From: Actinomycetota bacterium
GTDB taxonomy: Bacteria > Actinomycetota > Nitriliruptoria > Nitriliruptorales > JAHWKO01
Assembly (NCBI GenBank): GCA_019347675.1
Contig: JAHWKW010000008.1
Span: forward strand, 49,491 to 113,490
Length of the DNA: 64,000 bases
Direction: 5' to 3'
In this document: piece after piece, positions 25,783-39,558 of the stretch
Numbering within the stretch: the stretch's first letter is position 1
Layout: each line of letters opens with the position of its first letter
Notes under the pieces: generated by a model
What the model saw: only the letters and a program-made list of their open reading frames with translations
Database searches by the model: none
What the model was told of the DNA's origin: nothing
Translations under genes and position numbers: made by a program

Positions 25783-26349
25783 TCAGTTGCCACGCAGCTG
25801 ACCTGCGCGTTCGGCGACCTGCTCGCCGAGCCGGCGGATGACCGCCCCCAGTCGCTCGCGTTCGGCCCGCGGTGCGTCGACGAACCGGTAGCTGGCCTCG
25901 GCCACCCGCCACCGGTCGCCCAACCGCAACAGCGTGATCACACCCTCGGCGGTGCCCGCTGCCGTCTGAGCCGTGTACCCGACGAGCGACTGGGCGGGCT
26001 CACTTCCAGCCGTGCGTTGAGAGCCGAGCACCTCGACGGTGACGTCGTCGCCGGCGAGCCGGTGCAGTTCCGCCACCAACACCGCGTGGTCGCGGCGGGT
26101 CACCACCGCCCGGTAGGCGTGGGTGACCAGCGTGTAGGACGCCTCCTCCTGGCCACGTAGCGCCGCCTCGACGAAGTCGCGCGCGACGTCCTCCTCGGGT
26201 CGTGGGCCCGTCGTCACGGCGGCCACGACGACGGCGACCACCGCGACCAGGGCCAGCACTCCCGAACCGACCGCGATCGCAACCACACGGTGGTTGCGGT
26301 CTTGGGCGTCGCGCGGTCTGGGCAAGGCGGTCGCTCGACGGTGCATCAC
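25783..26349 (-). CDS. Membrane-anchored hypothetical protein, NTF2-like
   Basis: A 188-residue protein. A basic N-terminus (1-20) and one membrane helix (23-46) tether an extracytoplasmic domain. The segment DVARDFVEAALRGQEEASYTLVTHAYR resembles the start of NTF2/SnoaL-like or DUF4878-type domains that often sit outside the membrane in Actinomycetota. Two ATGs are adjacent at 26349 and 26346. The first forms an overlap with the cyclophilin stop. It is the last gene of the cyclophilin cluster; its function is not known. Confidence 0.6.
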   Translation of the reverse strand: MMHRRATALPRPRDAQDRNHRVVAIAVGSGVLALVAVVAVVVAAVTTGPRPEEDVARDFVEAALRGQEEASYTLVTHAYRAVVTRRDHAVLVAELHRLAGDDVTVEVLGSQRTAGSEPAQSLVGYTAQTAAGTAEGVITLLRLGDRWRVAEASYRFVDAPRAERERLGAVIRRLGEQVAERAGQLRGN

Positions 26350-26882
26350 ATGGCGGCGCCGCCGACTCGCGACTCGGAGATCGCCACCGTGCGGATCGTG
26401 ACGTCCTCGCGCGGCCGGTCGTTGGCATCGGTCGAGGTGGAGGCGATCTCGTCGACGACGTCCATCCCGACGCCAACCTCACCGAAGACGGAGTAGTTGG
26501 GCGGGAGCGGCGCGTCGCGCTGGACGATGAAGAACTGCGACCCGTTGGTGTCGGGACCGGCGTTGGCCATCGCGACCGTCCCGCGGGGGTAGCCACGCTG
26601 TCGGGCCAGTTCGAGCTCGTCCTCGAAGCGGTACCCGGGTCCGCCCCTGCCGGTCCCGGTGGGGTCGCCGCCCTGGATCATGAAGCCCTCGATCACCCGA
26701 TGGAAGATCACCCCGTCGTAGAAGCCGTTCCGGGCCAGGAACACGAAATTGTTCACCGTCCGTGGACTGTCAGCCACCAACAGGTTCAGCTCGATCGTCC
26801 CCTCGGTGGTCTCGACCGTCGCCGAGTAGTCGCGTTGAGGATCGATCTGGATCGGTGGCGGTGCGTCGAACTGGTCGGTCAC
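26346..26882 (-). CDS. Peptidyl-prolyl cis-trans isomerase, cyclophilin type
   Basis: A 178-residue cytoplasmic cyclophilin. IIFHRVIEGFMIQGGDP-like core (read VIFHRVIEGFMIQGGDPTG), GTVAMANAGPDTNGSQFFI and YSVFGEVGVGMDVVDEIA are the family motifs, with the catalytic Arg in FHRV. It has no signal peptide, unlike its upstream sister. The two cyclophilin genes are only 2 bases apart and share most of the core, indicating tandem duplication. It catalyses proline isomerisation during folding. Confidence 0.93.
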   Translation of the reverse strand: MTDQFDAPPPIQIDPQRDYSATVETTEGTIELNLLVADSPRTVNNFVFLARNGFYDGVIFHRVIEGFMIQGGDPTGTGRGGPGYRFEDELELARQRGYPRGTVAMANAGPDTNGSQFFIVQRDAPLPPNYSVFGEVGVGMDVVDEIASTSTDANDRPREDVTIRTVAISESRVGGAAM

Positions 26883-26884
26883 GT

Positions 26885-27691
26885 CTACGTCCCTGTCGTG
26901 GTCGATGCCGGCGATGCCGCGTCGGTGGGCGATCGCGTCACCGCCTCGATGGTGACAGCCTCGATGTACACCCGCCGCAGGGGGGACTGTCCACTCAGCG
27001 GGACCTCCTCGATCCGCTGCACGGCGTCCATGCCGTCGACGACCTGCCCGAACAGGTTGTACTGCGGCTGCAACGCCTCAGCGCCGCCGGGGAGCACGAT
27101 GAAGAACTGCGAGCCGTTGGTGTCGGGACCCGAGTTGGCCATCGCGACCGACCCAGGGACGTACCCTTGGGTCCTGGCGAGGTGCAGCTCGTCGCCGAAG
27201 CGGTAGCCGGGGCCGCCGCTGCCCTCCCCTGCGGGGTCGCCCCCCTGGACGACGAACCCGGGGGCCACACGGTGGAACGTCAGCCCGTCGTAGAACCCCT
27301 GCTCGGCGAGGAACACGAAGTTGTTCACCGTCCGCGGCGCCTGCTCCTCGTACAGGTCGACGATCACGTGTCCGCATGACGTCGCGATGGTGGCGCGGTA
27401 GTCCGCCGTCGGGTCGATGCTCAGCTCAGGCGGCTCGTCGAAGCGCGGCTTGTCCTGACCGGCGACGGCGGGGACCTGACCGCCGCAGGCGACGTCGGGC
27501 GTCGGCTGATCGACCACGGGGGCCACGCGGGGCGGCAACAGCGACACGATCATCGCCAGCGCCACGACCAGGACGACCGCGCCGATCACGCCGACGGTCA
27601 TCCGCCGGCGGCGCCTAGCCAGTCGGTTCTGACGAACCCGCCGCGCCCGGGCGCGGGCGAGGCTGCGCTGGTGCCCTCTGCCTTTGCCCAC
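26885..27691 (-). CDS. Membrane-anchored cyclophilin-type peptidyl-prolyl isomerase
   Basis: A 268-residue protein from GTG 27691. A very basic N-terminus (Arg-rich, 1-31) precedes one membrane helix (about 33-54) and a linker, then a cyclophilin domain: TFHRVAPGFVVQGGDP, GSVAMANSGPDTNGSQFFIV and YNLFGQVVDGMDAVQRI. It is oriented with the isomerase outside the membrane, so it probably assists folding of exported proteins. It lies 7 bases after the YkvA-family gene and 2 bases before the soluble cyclophilin gene. Confidence 0.9.
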   Translation of the reverse strand: MGKGRGHQRSLARARARRVRQNRLARRRRRMTVGVIGAVVLVVALAMIVSLLPPRVAPVVDQPTPDVACGGQVPAVAGQDKPRFDEPPELSIDPTADYRATIATSCGHVIVDLYEEQAPRTVNNFVFLAEQGFYDGLTFHRVAPGFVVQGGDPAGEGSGGPGYRFGDELHLARTQGYVPGSVAMANSGPDTNGSQFFIVLPGGAEALQPQYNLFGQVVDGMDAVQRIEEVPLSGQSPLRRVYIEAVTIEAVTRSPTDAASPASTTTGT

Positions 27692-27698
27692 GGCCGCT

Positions 27699-28091
27699 CT
27701 ACTTCTCCACGCCGGCGACCACCATGAGGAGGAAGAAACCGTCGTCGCTGCCCCGCCACAGGTCCTTGAGGACGTCGTAGCCGGCGGATCGCAACAGCTG
27801 CTGCACGCCCCAGGCGGCGAACGCCACATCGTCCATCTGTCCCACACCCGGGATGAAGTCGGGGATCACATCCATCGGCGACACCAGGTAGGTGGCCACC
27901 GCAGCGGCGAGGATCTTCGCCCGAAGCGGGACGCGCGGGTCGCGGATGACGTCAGCGAAGAGACGGGCCAGATCCGGCAGGAACCGGGCGAGCTCCTTCC
28001 ACACCGGGGTGCCGGGGCGTCCAGCCACCGGTTGGGTCGTGGCTGGGCCGCGTTCGGCGCGAAGCGCCCCGCCGCGTTGCTCGGCACTCAT
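27699..28091 (-). CDS. YkvA/DUF1232 family protein
   Basis: A 130-residue protein. The DUF1232 core spans roughly residues 33-85: DPRVPLRAKILAAAVATYLV followed by SPMDVIPDFIPGVGQMDD, whose SP-D-x-IPD motif is diagnostic. The core contains one or two hydrophobic helices. Family function is unknown, often linked to membrane or ribosome maturation. The ATG at 28091 overlaps the stop of the fused dehydrogenase gene (ATGA), which chooses this start. Confidence 0.85.
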   Translation of the reverse strand: MSAEQRGGALRAERGPATTQPVAGRPGTPVWKELARFLPDLARLFADVIRDPRVPLRAKILAAAVATYLVSPMDVIPDFIPGVGQMDDVAFAAWGVQQLLRSAGYDVLKDLWRGSDDGFFLLMVVAGVEK

Positions 28092-29866
28092 CTGCGGTAG
28101 ACGTAGAAGCCACGGCCGGCCTTCTTGCCCAGGTAGCCGGCTTCGACCATGCGGCTGAGCAGAGGCGCCGGCGCGAACGACGGCTCGCGGTGCTCCGCGT
28201 GCAGCCGTTGGATGATCGCCAGCGTCACGTCCAAGCCGACGATGTCCATCAGTTCGAACGGCCCCATCGGGTGAGCCGTGCCGAGCTTCATCGCCGTGTC
28301 GATCTGTTCGGCGGTGGCGTAGTGGGACTCGATCATCCTGATCGCGTCGTTGAGGTAGGGAAACAGCAGGGCGTTCACGATGAACCCTGCTCGGTCGCTG
28401 CACAGCACACCGACCTTCCCGCAGCCCTCGACGAACGCGCGGCACTGCTCGATCACGTCCAGATCGGAGCGGACTGTGGGGACGATCTCGACGAGCTTCA
28501 TCACCGGGGCGGGGTTGAAAAAGTGCAGTCCGACCACGCGATCGGGTCGGGTGGTGGCCATCGCGCACTCGATCACCGGCAAGCTCGAGGTGGTCGTCGC
28601 CACGACCGCGTCCTCGTCGACCGCCCGATCGATCGCGGCGAACACCGTCCGCTTCACGGTCGGGTCTTCGGCGACGGCCTCGATCACGACGTCGCACGGC
28701 CTTAAGTGATCGAAATCCGCCGTGGGCTGCAGGCGTCCGAGGATCTCGACCCGGTCCCCTTCGCTGAGCCGGTCCTTGTCCACGAGCCGCTGGAGCCCTT
28801 TGGAGATCCCGTCGATCACGCCCTCGGCCTTGTGCAGAGCCCGCCCGCGCACGACGACCTGGTACCCGGCCTGAGCGACGACCTGCGCGACCCCGGTCGC
28901 CATCGTGCCGGTGCCCACCACCCCGACACGGGACCATCCGGCGATCACCGACGGGTCGGCCGCGTCCCGTGCCGCCTCGTCGGCGTCCAGCACCTGGGAC
29001 GAGCCCGGCTCCGCGTAACGGTAGAACCCGCGGCCGGTCTTGCGGCCGTGGTACCCGGCGATGGTCAGGTGTCGCAGGATCGGCTGGGGCGCGAACCGGG
29101 TCTGGTTGAAGTGGCGCCAGATGGTCTCGGTGATCCCCAGCATGGTGTCGAGTCCGACCAGGTCGGCCAGCGCAATCGGCCCCATGGGGTGGCCCGCCCC
29201 CAAACGCATGGCGGCGTCGACGTCATCCTTGGTGGCGTACCCCGACGCCACCATGCCGATGGCCTGGTTGAGGTACGGGAACAGCAGCTGGTTGGCGATG
29301 AACCCGGGGCGGTCACCGACGACCACGGGGGTCTTGCCGATGCGGACGGCGAAACGCTCCGCACGAGTGACCACCGCCTCGTCGGTCACGGGCGTGCGGA
29401 CCAGCTCGATCAGCTGCATCACGGGCGCCGGGTTGAAGAAGTGGAAGCCGAGCACGTGGTTGGGGTGGCGGGTGTGCACGGCGATGTCCAAGACCGGCAA
29501 CGATGACGTGTTCGTCGCCAGGATCGTGCCCTCGGCGACGTTGTCGTCGACCTTGGCCATGACGTCCTGCTTGAGGTCGAGATCCTCCGGCACGGCCTCG
29601 ACGACCAGGTCGGCGTCCGACAGTGCGGCGTACTTGGTGGTCCCCGCGATGCGGCTGAGGACGCCATCGCGCTCGGACGGGTCGAGCTTGCCGTGGTCGA
29701 CCAGCCGCTGCAGGGAGTAGGCGATCCGCTGCCTGCCGACCTCGACGGCGTCGTCGTCGACCTCGACGAAGGTCACGTCGATGCCATGGCGCGCGACGAG
29801 CTCGCTGATGCCCGACCCCATCGTCCCGCACCCCACGACGCCGACCTTGGCGATCCCCTCGGCCAC
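28088..29866 (-). CDS. Double 3-hydroxyacyl-CoA dehydrogenase (tandem fusion)
   Basis: A 592-residue protein made of two complete 3-hydroxybutyryl/3-hydroxyacyl-CoA dehydrogenase units. Unit 1 has the dinucleotide loop GCGTMG (12-17) with acidic E35 after strand 2 (TFVEVDD), NTSS (119-122), catalytic H142 in HFFNPAPVM and N192. Unit 2 has GTGTMATG (318-325), TTSS (425-428), H448 and N498. After strand 2 it carries VVVRGRALHK with no acidic residue, unlike an NAD site. It oxidises 3-hydroxyacyl-CoA in beta-oxidation or butyrate metabolism. GTG 29866 has GGGAGA 5 bases upstream, preferred to GTG 29884. Confidence 0.88.
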   Translation of the reverse strand: MAEGIAKVGVVGCGTMGSGISELVARHGIDVTFVEVDDDAVEVGRQRIAYSLQRLVDHGKLDPSERDGVLSRIAGTTKYAALSDADLVVEAVPEDLDLKQDVMAKVDDNVAEGTILATNTSSLPVLDIAVHTRHPNHVLGFHFFNPAPVMQLIELVRTPVTDEAVVTRAERFAVRIGKTPVVVGDRPGFIANQLLFPYLNQAIGMVASGYATKDDVDAAMRLGAGHPMGPIALADLVGLDTMLGITETIWRHFNQTRFAPQPILRHLTIAGYHGRKTGRGFYRYAEPGSSQVLDADEAARDAADPSVIAGWSRVGVVGTGTMATGVAQVVAQAGYQVVVRGRALHKAEGVIDGISKGLQRLVDKDRLSEGDRVEILGRLQPTADFDHLRPCDVVIEAVAEDPTVKRTVFAAIDRAVDEDAVVATTTSSLPVIECAMATTRPDRVVGLHFFNPAPVMKLVEIVPTVRSDLDVIEQCRAFVEGCGKVGVLCSDRAGFIVNALLFPYLNDAIRMIESHYATAEQIDTAMKLGTAHPMGPFELMDIVGLDVTLAIIQRLHAEHREPSFAPAPLLSRMVEAGYLGKKAGRGFYVYRR

Positions 29867-30002
29867 GGGCTGTCTCCCTGTCACGACACCACCTCATCCG
29901 GCGATGCTCGGACGCACGAGCCTAACCGTGTCGAGGGTGGACCACGACCGCTGTCGTACCTGGGTGGGCCAGCAGCGATGAGCCCGGTGTCACCGCGGGC
30001 TC

Positions 30003-30830
30003 TCAGACTGCGCCGGACGTCAGTGATGGTCCGGCGACCACCGCCACGGCCAGCGCGATCGCGTTGAACACCGCGTGGGCCGCCACCGGCACAACCAGGC
30101 TGCCGGTGCGGTGGAAGGCGCCCGCCAGCCAGAAGCCCAGGAGCACCAGCGCCAACACGCCGAGGAGCCCGGAGGCTTGGAACTGGCCGGACTCGTCGAC
30201 GAGGAGCTCGAGGTGGGTGAACCCCCACACGAACGACGAGATCCCCATCGCCGGGTACAGCCCGACACGGCCACGCAGCGCCTGGAACAACACCGCCCGG
30301 TAGATCAGCTCCTCGACCACCGGCGCGAGGACGACCGCAGCGGCGACCGCCATGACCACGGTGGTGACCCCACCACCGGCGACGCGTTGCAGCGCCTCCT
30401 GCTGGGGCAACCGCTCGGGATCCACCGACGTCACGACGATCTGCAGAACGAGCATCACGACGACCCAGCCGGCCGCTCCGACCGCGAGCCCCACCAGGAT
30501 GTGTCTGTTGCGGGGGCGCAGTGGCCCGAGCAGGTGCCAGGTCAGCGCCCCGCGGGCCCGCAGGTACGCCAGGGCGGCCGTCAGGACGACGACCTCGCTG
30601 GCGATGCTGAATCCGAGGAGAACGACGTCGGATCGCGCGTCCAGGCCCAACGCCGCCACGAAGCTGCTGATCACGACGATGGCGAGCAGGACGATCGCGA
30701 TCAGCGCCAAACCGTCGCGCCACGACCACGGCACCTGGAACGCCTCAGGCGGGTCCGGAGCGTCGTGCCGCCACTCCGGCGCGCGCTGTGGCCAGCGCTC
30801 GTGACCGGCGGTGTCTTCAGGCCCGCTCAC
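30003..30830 (-). CDS. CPBP-family intramembrane glutamic protease
   Basis: A 275-residue polytopic membrane protein with about seven helices after a hydrophilic N-terminus (1-36). The CPBP/Abi motifs are EELIYR (173-178, the catalytic Glu pair with Arg), a FxxxH-type motif in VWGFTHLE, and HAVFNAIAL near the end. Relatives process prenylated proteins or act in bacteriocin immunity; the target here is unknown. Its start overlaps the murA stop by 4 bases, so it is the promoter-distal partner of murA. Confidence 0.88.
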   Translation of the reverse strand: MSGPEDTAGHERWPQRAPEWRHDAPDPPEAFQVPWSWRDGLALIAIVLLAIVVISSFVAALGLDARSDVVLLGFSIASEVVVLTAALAYLRARGALTWHLLGPLRPRNRHILVGLAVGAAGWVVVMLVLQIVVTSVDPERLPQQEALQRVAGGGVTTVVMAVAAAVVLAPVVEELIYRAVLFQALRGRVGLYPAMGISSFVWGFTHLELLVDESGQFQASGLLGVLALVLLGFWLAGAFHRTGSLVVPVAAHAVFNAIALAVAVVAGPSLTSGAV

Positions 30831-32128
30831 ACGACACGCTCGATGTCGGCGCCGACTCCCTGCAGGCGCTCAGCGATGGCCGCGTAACCGCGGTCGATGT
30901 GATGCACGTCGTCGATGCGGGTCTCGCCTTCGGCCACCAGCCCGGCGAGGATGCACGCGGCGCCGGCACGGACGTCGAGCGAGCGCGCCCGTCCCCCGGT
31001 CAGGGGACGTGGCCCCCGGATGATGGCGTGGTGGCCGTCGATCTCGATATCCGCACCCAGGCGCGTCAGCTCGGTGACGAACTCGAAGCGGGACTCGAAC
31101 ACGTTCTCGGTGACGATGCTCGTGCCGTGGGCCTGGGACAGAACGACCATCAGCTGCGGTTGCAGGTCGGTGGGGAACCCCGGGTAGGGCAGGGTGACCA
31201 CGTCGACCGGCTGCAGCTCGTCGGACGCGCGGACGCGTAGCCAGCCGTCGGTCTCCTCGATGTCCGCACCGATCGCCGCGAGCTTTGTCAGCGGGAGCTT
31301 GAGGTGACCGGGATCTGCGGCTTGTATGCGCAGGTCCCCGCCGGTGATCGCGGCCGCGAACGCGAACGTCCCGGCTTCGATGCGGTCGGGGATCGTGTCG
31401 TGGGTGACCGGATGCAGCGCCGGGACGCCCTCGACCGTCAGGGTCGGCGTTCCCACGCCTTCGATGCGGGCGCCCATCGCGATCAGCATCGTGCACAGGT
31501 CCTGGATCTCGGGCTCCCGGGCGGCATTGTCGATGACGGTCTGGTCGCCGGCGAGGACCGCCGCCATCAGCAGGTTCTCGGTCGCGCCGACGCTGGGGAA
31601 GTCCAGCGTGATGTCGGCGCCGTGCAGGCGCCCGCCCGGAACCTCCACCTCGATCTCCCCGTCGGCGTGCGTGACCTGGGCGCCCATCTGTTCCAGGCCG
31701 GTGAGGTGCATGTCGATCCGGCGAGCCCCGATCCGGTCGCCCCCCGGCGGGGCGATGCGAGCCCGTCCCACTCGCCCCACCAGTGGGCCGAGGACGGCCA
31801 CGGACGCTCTGATCATGGTCACGAAGCGCCGCGGAGCCTGCCAGCCGGGCTCGTCGATCTCGATGGTGACCGTGTACGACATCCCGCCGGGGTCCTCGTC
31901 GATGGCGACGCGGGCGCCGAGGCCGGTCAGGACCTGGCCCATGATCGGCACGTCGGCGATCGCCGGAACGTTGTTGACGACCGTGCGGCCCTCGGCGAGG
32001 AGCGACGCCGCCATGTGCTTCAGCGCGGCGTTCTTGGCGCCGTTGACCCGGATCTCGCCGTGCAGCGGCTTGCCGCCGCGGACGACCAGGATGTCGCGCG
32101 TCCCGGGAGGGTTGATGGAGGCACTCAC
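30827..32128 (-). CDS. murA: UDP-N-acetylglucosamine 1-carboxyvinyltransferase
   Basis: MurA transfers enolpyruvate from PEP to UDP-GlcNAc, the first step of peptidoglycan synthesis. The 433-residue protein has NGAKNAALKHMAASLL (29-44) and the two-domain inside-out barrel pattern. The active-site loop reads PPGGDRIGARR: residue 131 is Asp where most enzymes have the Cys that fosfomycin alkylates, as in mycobacterial and chlamydial MurA. The GTG at 32128 has no ribosome site; a -10-like TACGCT ends 7 bases before it, so the mRNA may be leaderless. The gene follows atpC in the same direction, the usual actinobacterial order. Confidence 0.95.
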   Translation of the reverse strand: MSASINPPGTRDILVVRGGKPLHGEIRVNGAKNAALKHMAASLLAEGRTVVNNVPAIADVPIMGQVLTGLGARVAIDEDPGGMSYTVTIEIDEPGWQAPRRFVTMIRASVAVLGPLVGRVGRARIAPPGGDRIGARRIDMHLTGLEQMGAQVTHADGEIEVEVPGGRLHGADITLDFPSVGATENLLMAAVLAGDQTVIDNAAREPEIQDLCTMLIAMGARIEGVGTPTLTVEGVPALHPVTHDTIPDRIEAGTFAFAAAITGGDLRIQAADPGHLKLPLTKLAAIGADIEETDGWLRVRASDELQPVDVVTLPYPGFPTDLQPQLMVVLSQAHGTSIVTENVFESRFEFVTELTRLGADIEIDGHHAIIRGPRPLTGGRARSLDVRAGAACILAGLVAEGETRIDDVHHIDRGYAAIAERLQGVGADIERVV

Positions 32129-32129
32129 C

Positions 32130-32147
32130 TGTCACAGCGTAGTGACA
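32130..32147 (-). promoter_or_regulatory. Palindrome overlapping a candidate murA -10 box
   Basis: The sequence TGTCAC-AGCGTA-GTGACA is an 18-base inverted repeat lying 1-19 bases upstream of the murA GTG. On the murA strand its centre is TACGCT, a good actinobacterial -10 hexamer; 7 bases later comes the GTG. The -35 region is weak. A repressor binding this palindrome would cover the -10 box, so it is a candidate operator for murA separate from the atp operon. Confidence 0.35.
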
Positions 32148-32201
32148 CGACTCCGGGCCGACGCCGGCAGGTCCCCGACCGGCGTCCAACCGGGCCGCGG
32201 C

Positions 32202-32600
32202 TCAGCCGCCTTCGGACATCTCGAGGCGGAGCTCGGCGCGGCGCACCGCCCGCTTGATCTCCGCCTCCTCCTCCTCGTCCTGGGGCGTGCGCGCCCGCAG
32301 CTGCTCGAGTTCGCTTTCTGCTCGGGCCCGGTCGATCTCGTGGGCAGGTTCGGCCATGTCAGCCAGGACAGCCACTTCGTCCTCACGGAAGTACAGGTAA
32401 CCGTTGTGCACGGCGAACGACTCCCAGCTGCCGTCCTCGAGCTTGATACGCACCGGTGCGATGTCGAGCGCGAGCAGCGCGGGCTGATGGCCGGGGAGGA
32501 TCCCGATCTCGCCCTCCATCGAGCGGGCGTACACCTCGGCGGCCTCCCCGGAGAACAGCTCCTGCTCGGCGGAGACCACCTGCACCCGCATGGTCGCCAT
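32202..32600 (-). CDS. atpC: ATP synthase epsilon subunit
   Basis: A 132-residue central-stalk subunit of F1. The N-terminal beta-sandwich is seen in MRVQVVSAEQELFSGEAAEV and GEIGILPGHQPALLALD. The C-terminal helical hairpin is highly charged (AEPAHEIDRARAESELEQL), the part that regulates ATP hydrolysis in other bacteria. It is the last gene of the ATP synthase operon, 54 bases after atpD. Confidence 0.95.
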   Translation of the reverse strand: MATMRVQVVSAEQELFSGEAAEVYARSMEGEIGILPGHQPALLALDIAPVRIKLEDGSWESFAVHNGYLYFREDEVAVLADMAEPAHEIDRARAESELEQLRARTPQDEEEEAEIKRAVRRAELRLEMSEGG

Positions 32601-32654
32601 GATGCTCCTCGCTCGTACCGCCCTGCGCCCAACCCGCTCGGGACGGCGCCCCGC

Positions 32655-35020
<2,366 letters not shown>

Positions 35021-35023
35021 CGG

Positions 35024-36655
<1,632 letters not shown>

Positions 36656-36751
36656 GCCGTGTGCTCCTGTGTCGCTGCACGCCGGGCAGATCCACCCGGG
36701 CGCTCGGTCGAACGGTACCCGCTACCGGCCAGGACCGTGACCGGCCCGTGA

Positions 36752-37291
36752 TCATCCGCCCATCCGGCTGCGGACCTCATCGAGTCGGCGTGCGACCGAC
36801 CCGTCGATCACGGTGTCGCCGATGGTCGCGCGCACACCGCCGACCACCGCCGGGTCGACGAACACCTTCAGCTCGAGGTCTTTGCCGGTGACGCGCTCGA
36901 GCGCCTGCCGTAGCCGGTCGCGCCGGTCGTCGTCGAGGGGCACGGCGACGTAGACCTCGGCGAGCTCGCGCTGTCGCTCCGCGGCGGCACGCTCGGCGAC
37001 ACGGCGGGCGATCTCACTGAGGTCGCGGACCCGACCGGCGGTCACGACGAGCGCCATGGCCGTTCGCGTCGCGGGGTGGGCGGCTTCCAGGATCCGGTCG
37101 ATCACCTCGAGACGGCGCCCCGCCGGCAGCTGCTGGTCGGTGAGCGCGTCGTGTAGCTCCCGGTTGTCACGGAGAGCCCGGGCGATGCGCAGCAGCTCAT
37201 CGTCGACGGCGTCGAGCGCGCCCTCCCCGCGGGCGACCTCGAGGATCGCTTCGGCGTAGCGGCTCACGCGGTCGGTGTCAGCGTCGCTCAC
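36752..37291 (-). CDS. atpH: ATP synthase delta subunit
   Basis: A 179-residue peripheral-stalk subunit (OSCP). It starts with [21 protein letters not shown] and ends in DPAVVGGVRATIGDTVIDGS, the family's C-terminal signature. It connects the F1 crown to the b subunits. In this organism b and delta are separate genes, unlike the fused b-delta of mycobacteria; atpF precedes it at 6 bases. Confidence 0.95.
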   Translation of the reverse strand: MSDADTDRVSRYAEAILEVARGEGALDAVDDELLRIARALRDNRELHDALTDQQLPAGRRLEVIDRILEAAHPATRTAMALVVTAGRVRDLSEIARRVAERAAAERQRELAEVYVAVPLDDDRRDRLRQALERVTGKDLELKVFVDPAVVGGVRATIGDTVIDGSVARRLDEVRSRMGG

Positions 37292-37297
37292 GACGGG

Positions 37298-37888
37298 TCA
37301 CTCACCTTCACCGGCTGACGTCCCCGCGGGCGCGGTCTCGACCTCGCCGTTCCCTGAACCGGCGAGCTGCTCGATGTAGCGGTCGACGAGGCCCTGGTGC
37401 GCTTGCTGGTCGAGCTCCTTGCGCACGATCTTCTCGGCCAGCTGGATCGACAGGCGTCCCACCTCCGACCGCAGCTGCTGCACCGCGCGCTCGCGCTCTG
37501 CGCGGACCTCGGCCTGGGCCCGCTCCACGATCGACTCCGCCTCCGAGTCGGCCTTGGCGACGATGTCGCGGCGGAGCGCCTCGGCGGTCTCGCGCGCCTC
37601 CTCGATGATGCGGTTGGCTTCGCCACGGGCGTCCGACAGCTGCTCCTGGTACTCGTCGCGGATGCGCTGCGCCTCGTTCAGCGTCTCCTGCGCCTGTTCC
37701 TGGCGACCCTGGATGCTGGCGGCCCGCTCCTCGAGGACCTGGTTGATCCGGGGGAACGCGAACCTGGCCATCACCCAGTAGAAGATGCCGAACGCGACAG
37801 CGCCCCAGAACAGCTCCGCCGGGGCCGGTAGCACCGTCGGGATGCCGCCGCCGCCCGCACCAGCCAGCTGCATACCGGTGCCGACCAT
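37298..37888 (-). CDS. atpF: ATP synthase b subunit
   Basis: A 196-residue peripheral-stalk subunit. A glycine-rich N-terminus (1-24) leads into one membrane helix (about 25-45, AELFWGAVAFGIFYWVMARF). A long charged coiled coil rich in Glu, Arg and Ala runs to about 170. Only one b-type gene is present in the operon. It is separated from atpE by a short stretch containing an unusual repeated copy of the atpE end. Confidence 0.95.
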   Translation of the reverse strand: MVGTGMQLAGAGGGGIPTVLPAPAELFWGAVAFGIFYWVMARFAFPRINQVLEERAASIQGRQEQAQETLNEAQRIRDEYQEQLSDARGEANRIIEEARETAEALRRDIVAKADSEAESIVERAQAEVRAERERAVQQLRSEVGRLSIQLAEKIVRKELDQQAHQGLVDRYIEQLAGSGNGEVETAPAGTSAGEGE

Positions 37889-37898
37889 CGCGTCTCCG

Positions 37899-39095
<1,197 letters not shown>

Positions 39096-39099
<4 letters not shown>

Positions 39100-39515
39100 G
39101 CGGTCTCCTTCCGGTCTAGCTCGAGTGACCAGAACTCGGGATGGCTGAGCGCAACGTACGCCTCGTACCCGAGCAGGAGTACCGTAGCGCCCGCGACGGT
39201 GATCGCGAGGACCGGCGTATCGACCGCAGGGACCGGGTCGAGCGCCACCGCCGCCAGGCCGAGCCCGAGCAGCCGGGCACCGGAACCGCCCAACGCCACC
39301 GCACCGACCATCGCCGGCTTGCGGCGGGCGGCCCAGTGCAGCGGCAAGGCGCCCGCCGCGAACCAGACCACCGTCAGCGCCAGCGCACCGGCTGCGGTGA
39401 GTGCGCCGCGCGGGCCCCTCAGCGCAGCGGCCAGGCCCGCAACCGGCACAAGCAGGAGCAGACCCAGCCGCGCGGCAGCCCGTGCCATGACGTACTCGGC
39501 GGTGGCGTGGGACAC
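39096..39515 (-). CDS. AtpI-like four-helix membrane protein
   Basis: A 139-residue hydrophobic protein from GTG 39515 with four membrane segments. It matches ATP synthase protein I in size, topology and position (just before atpB), though the sequence itself is weakly conserved. AtpI proteins help assemble the c-ring. The GTG was chosen because a longer reading frame would overlap the AtpZ-like gene. Confidence is limited by low motif content. Confidence 0.6.
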
Positions 39516-39558
39516 GTGTGGGACCCCCGTGCGGGAGGTGGGCAGCCCACCGAGGTCG

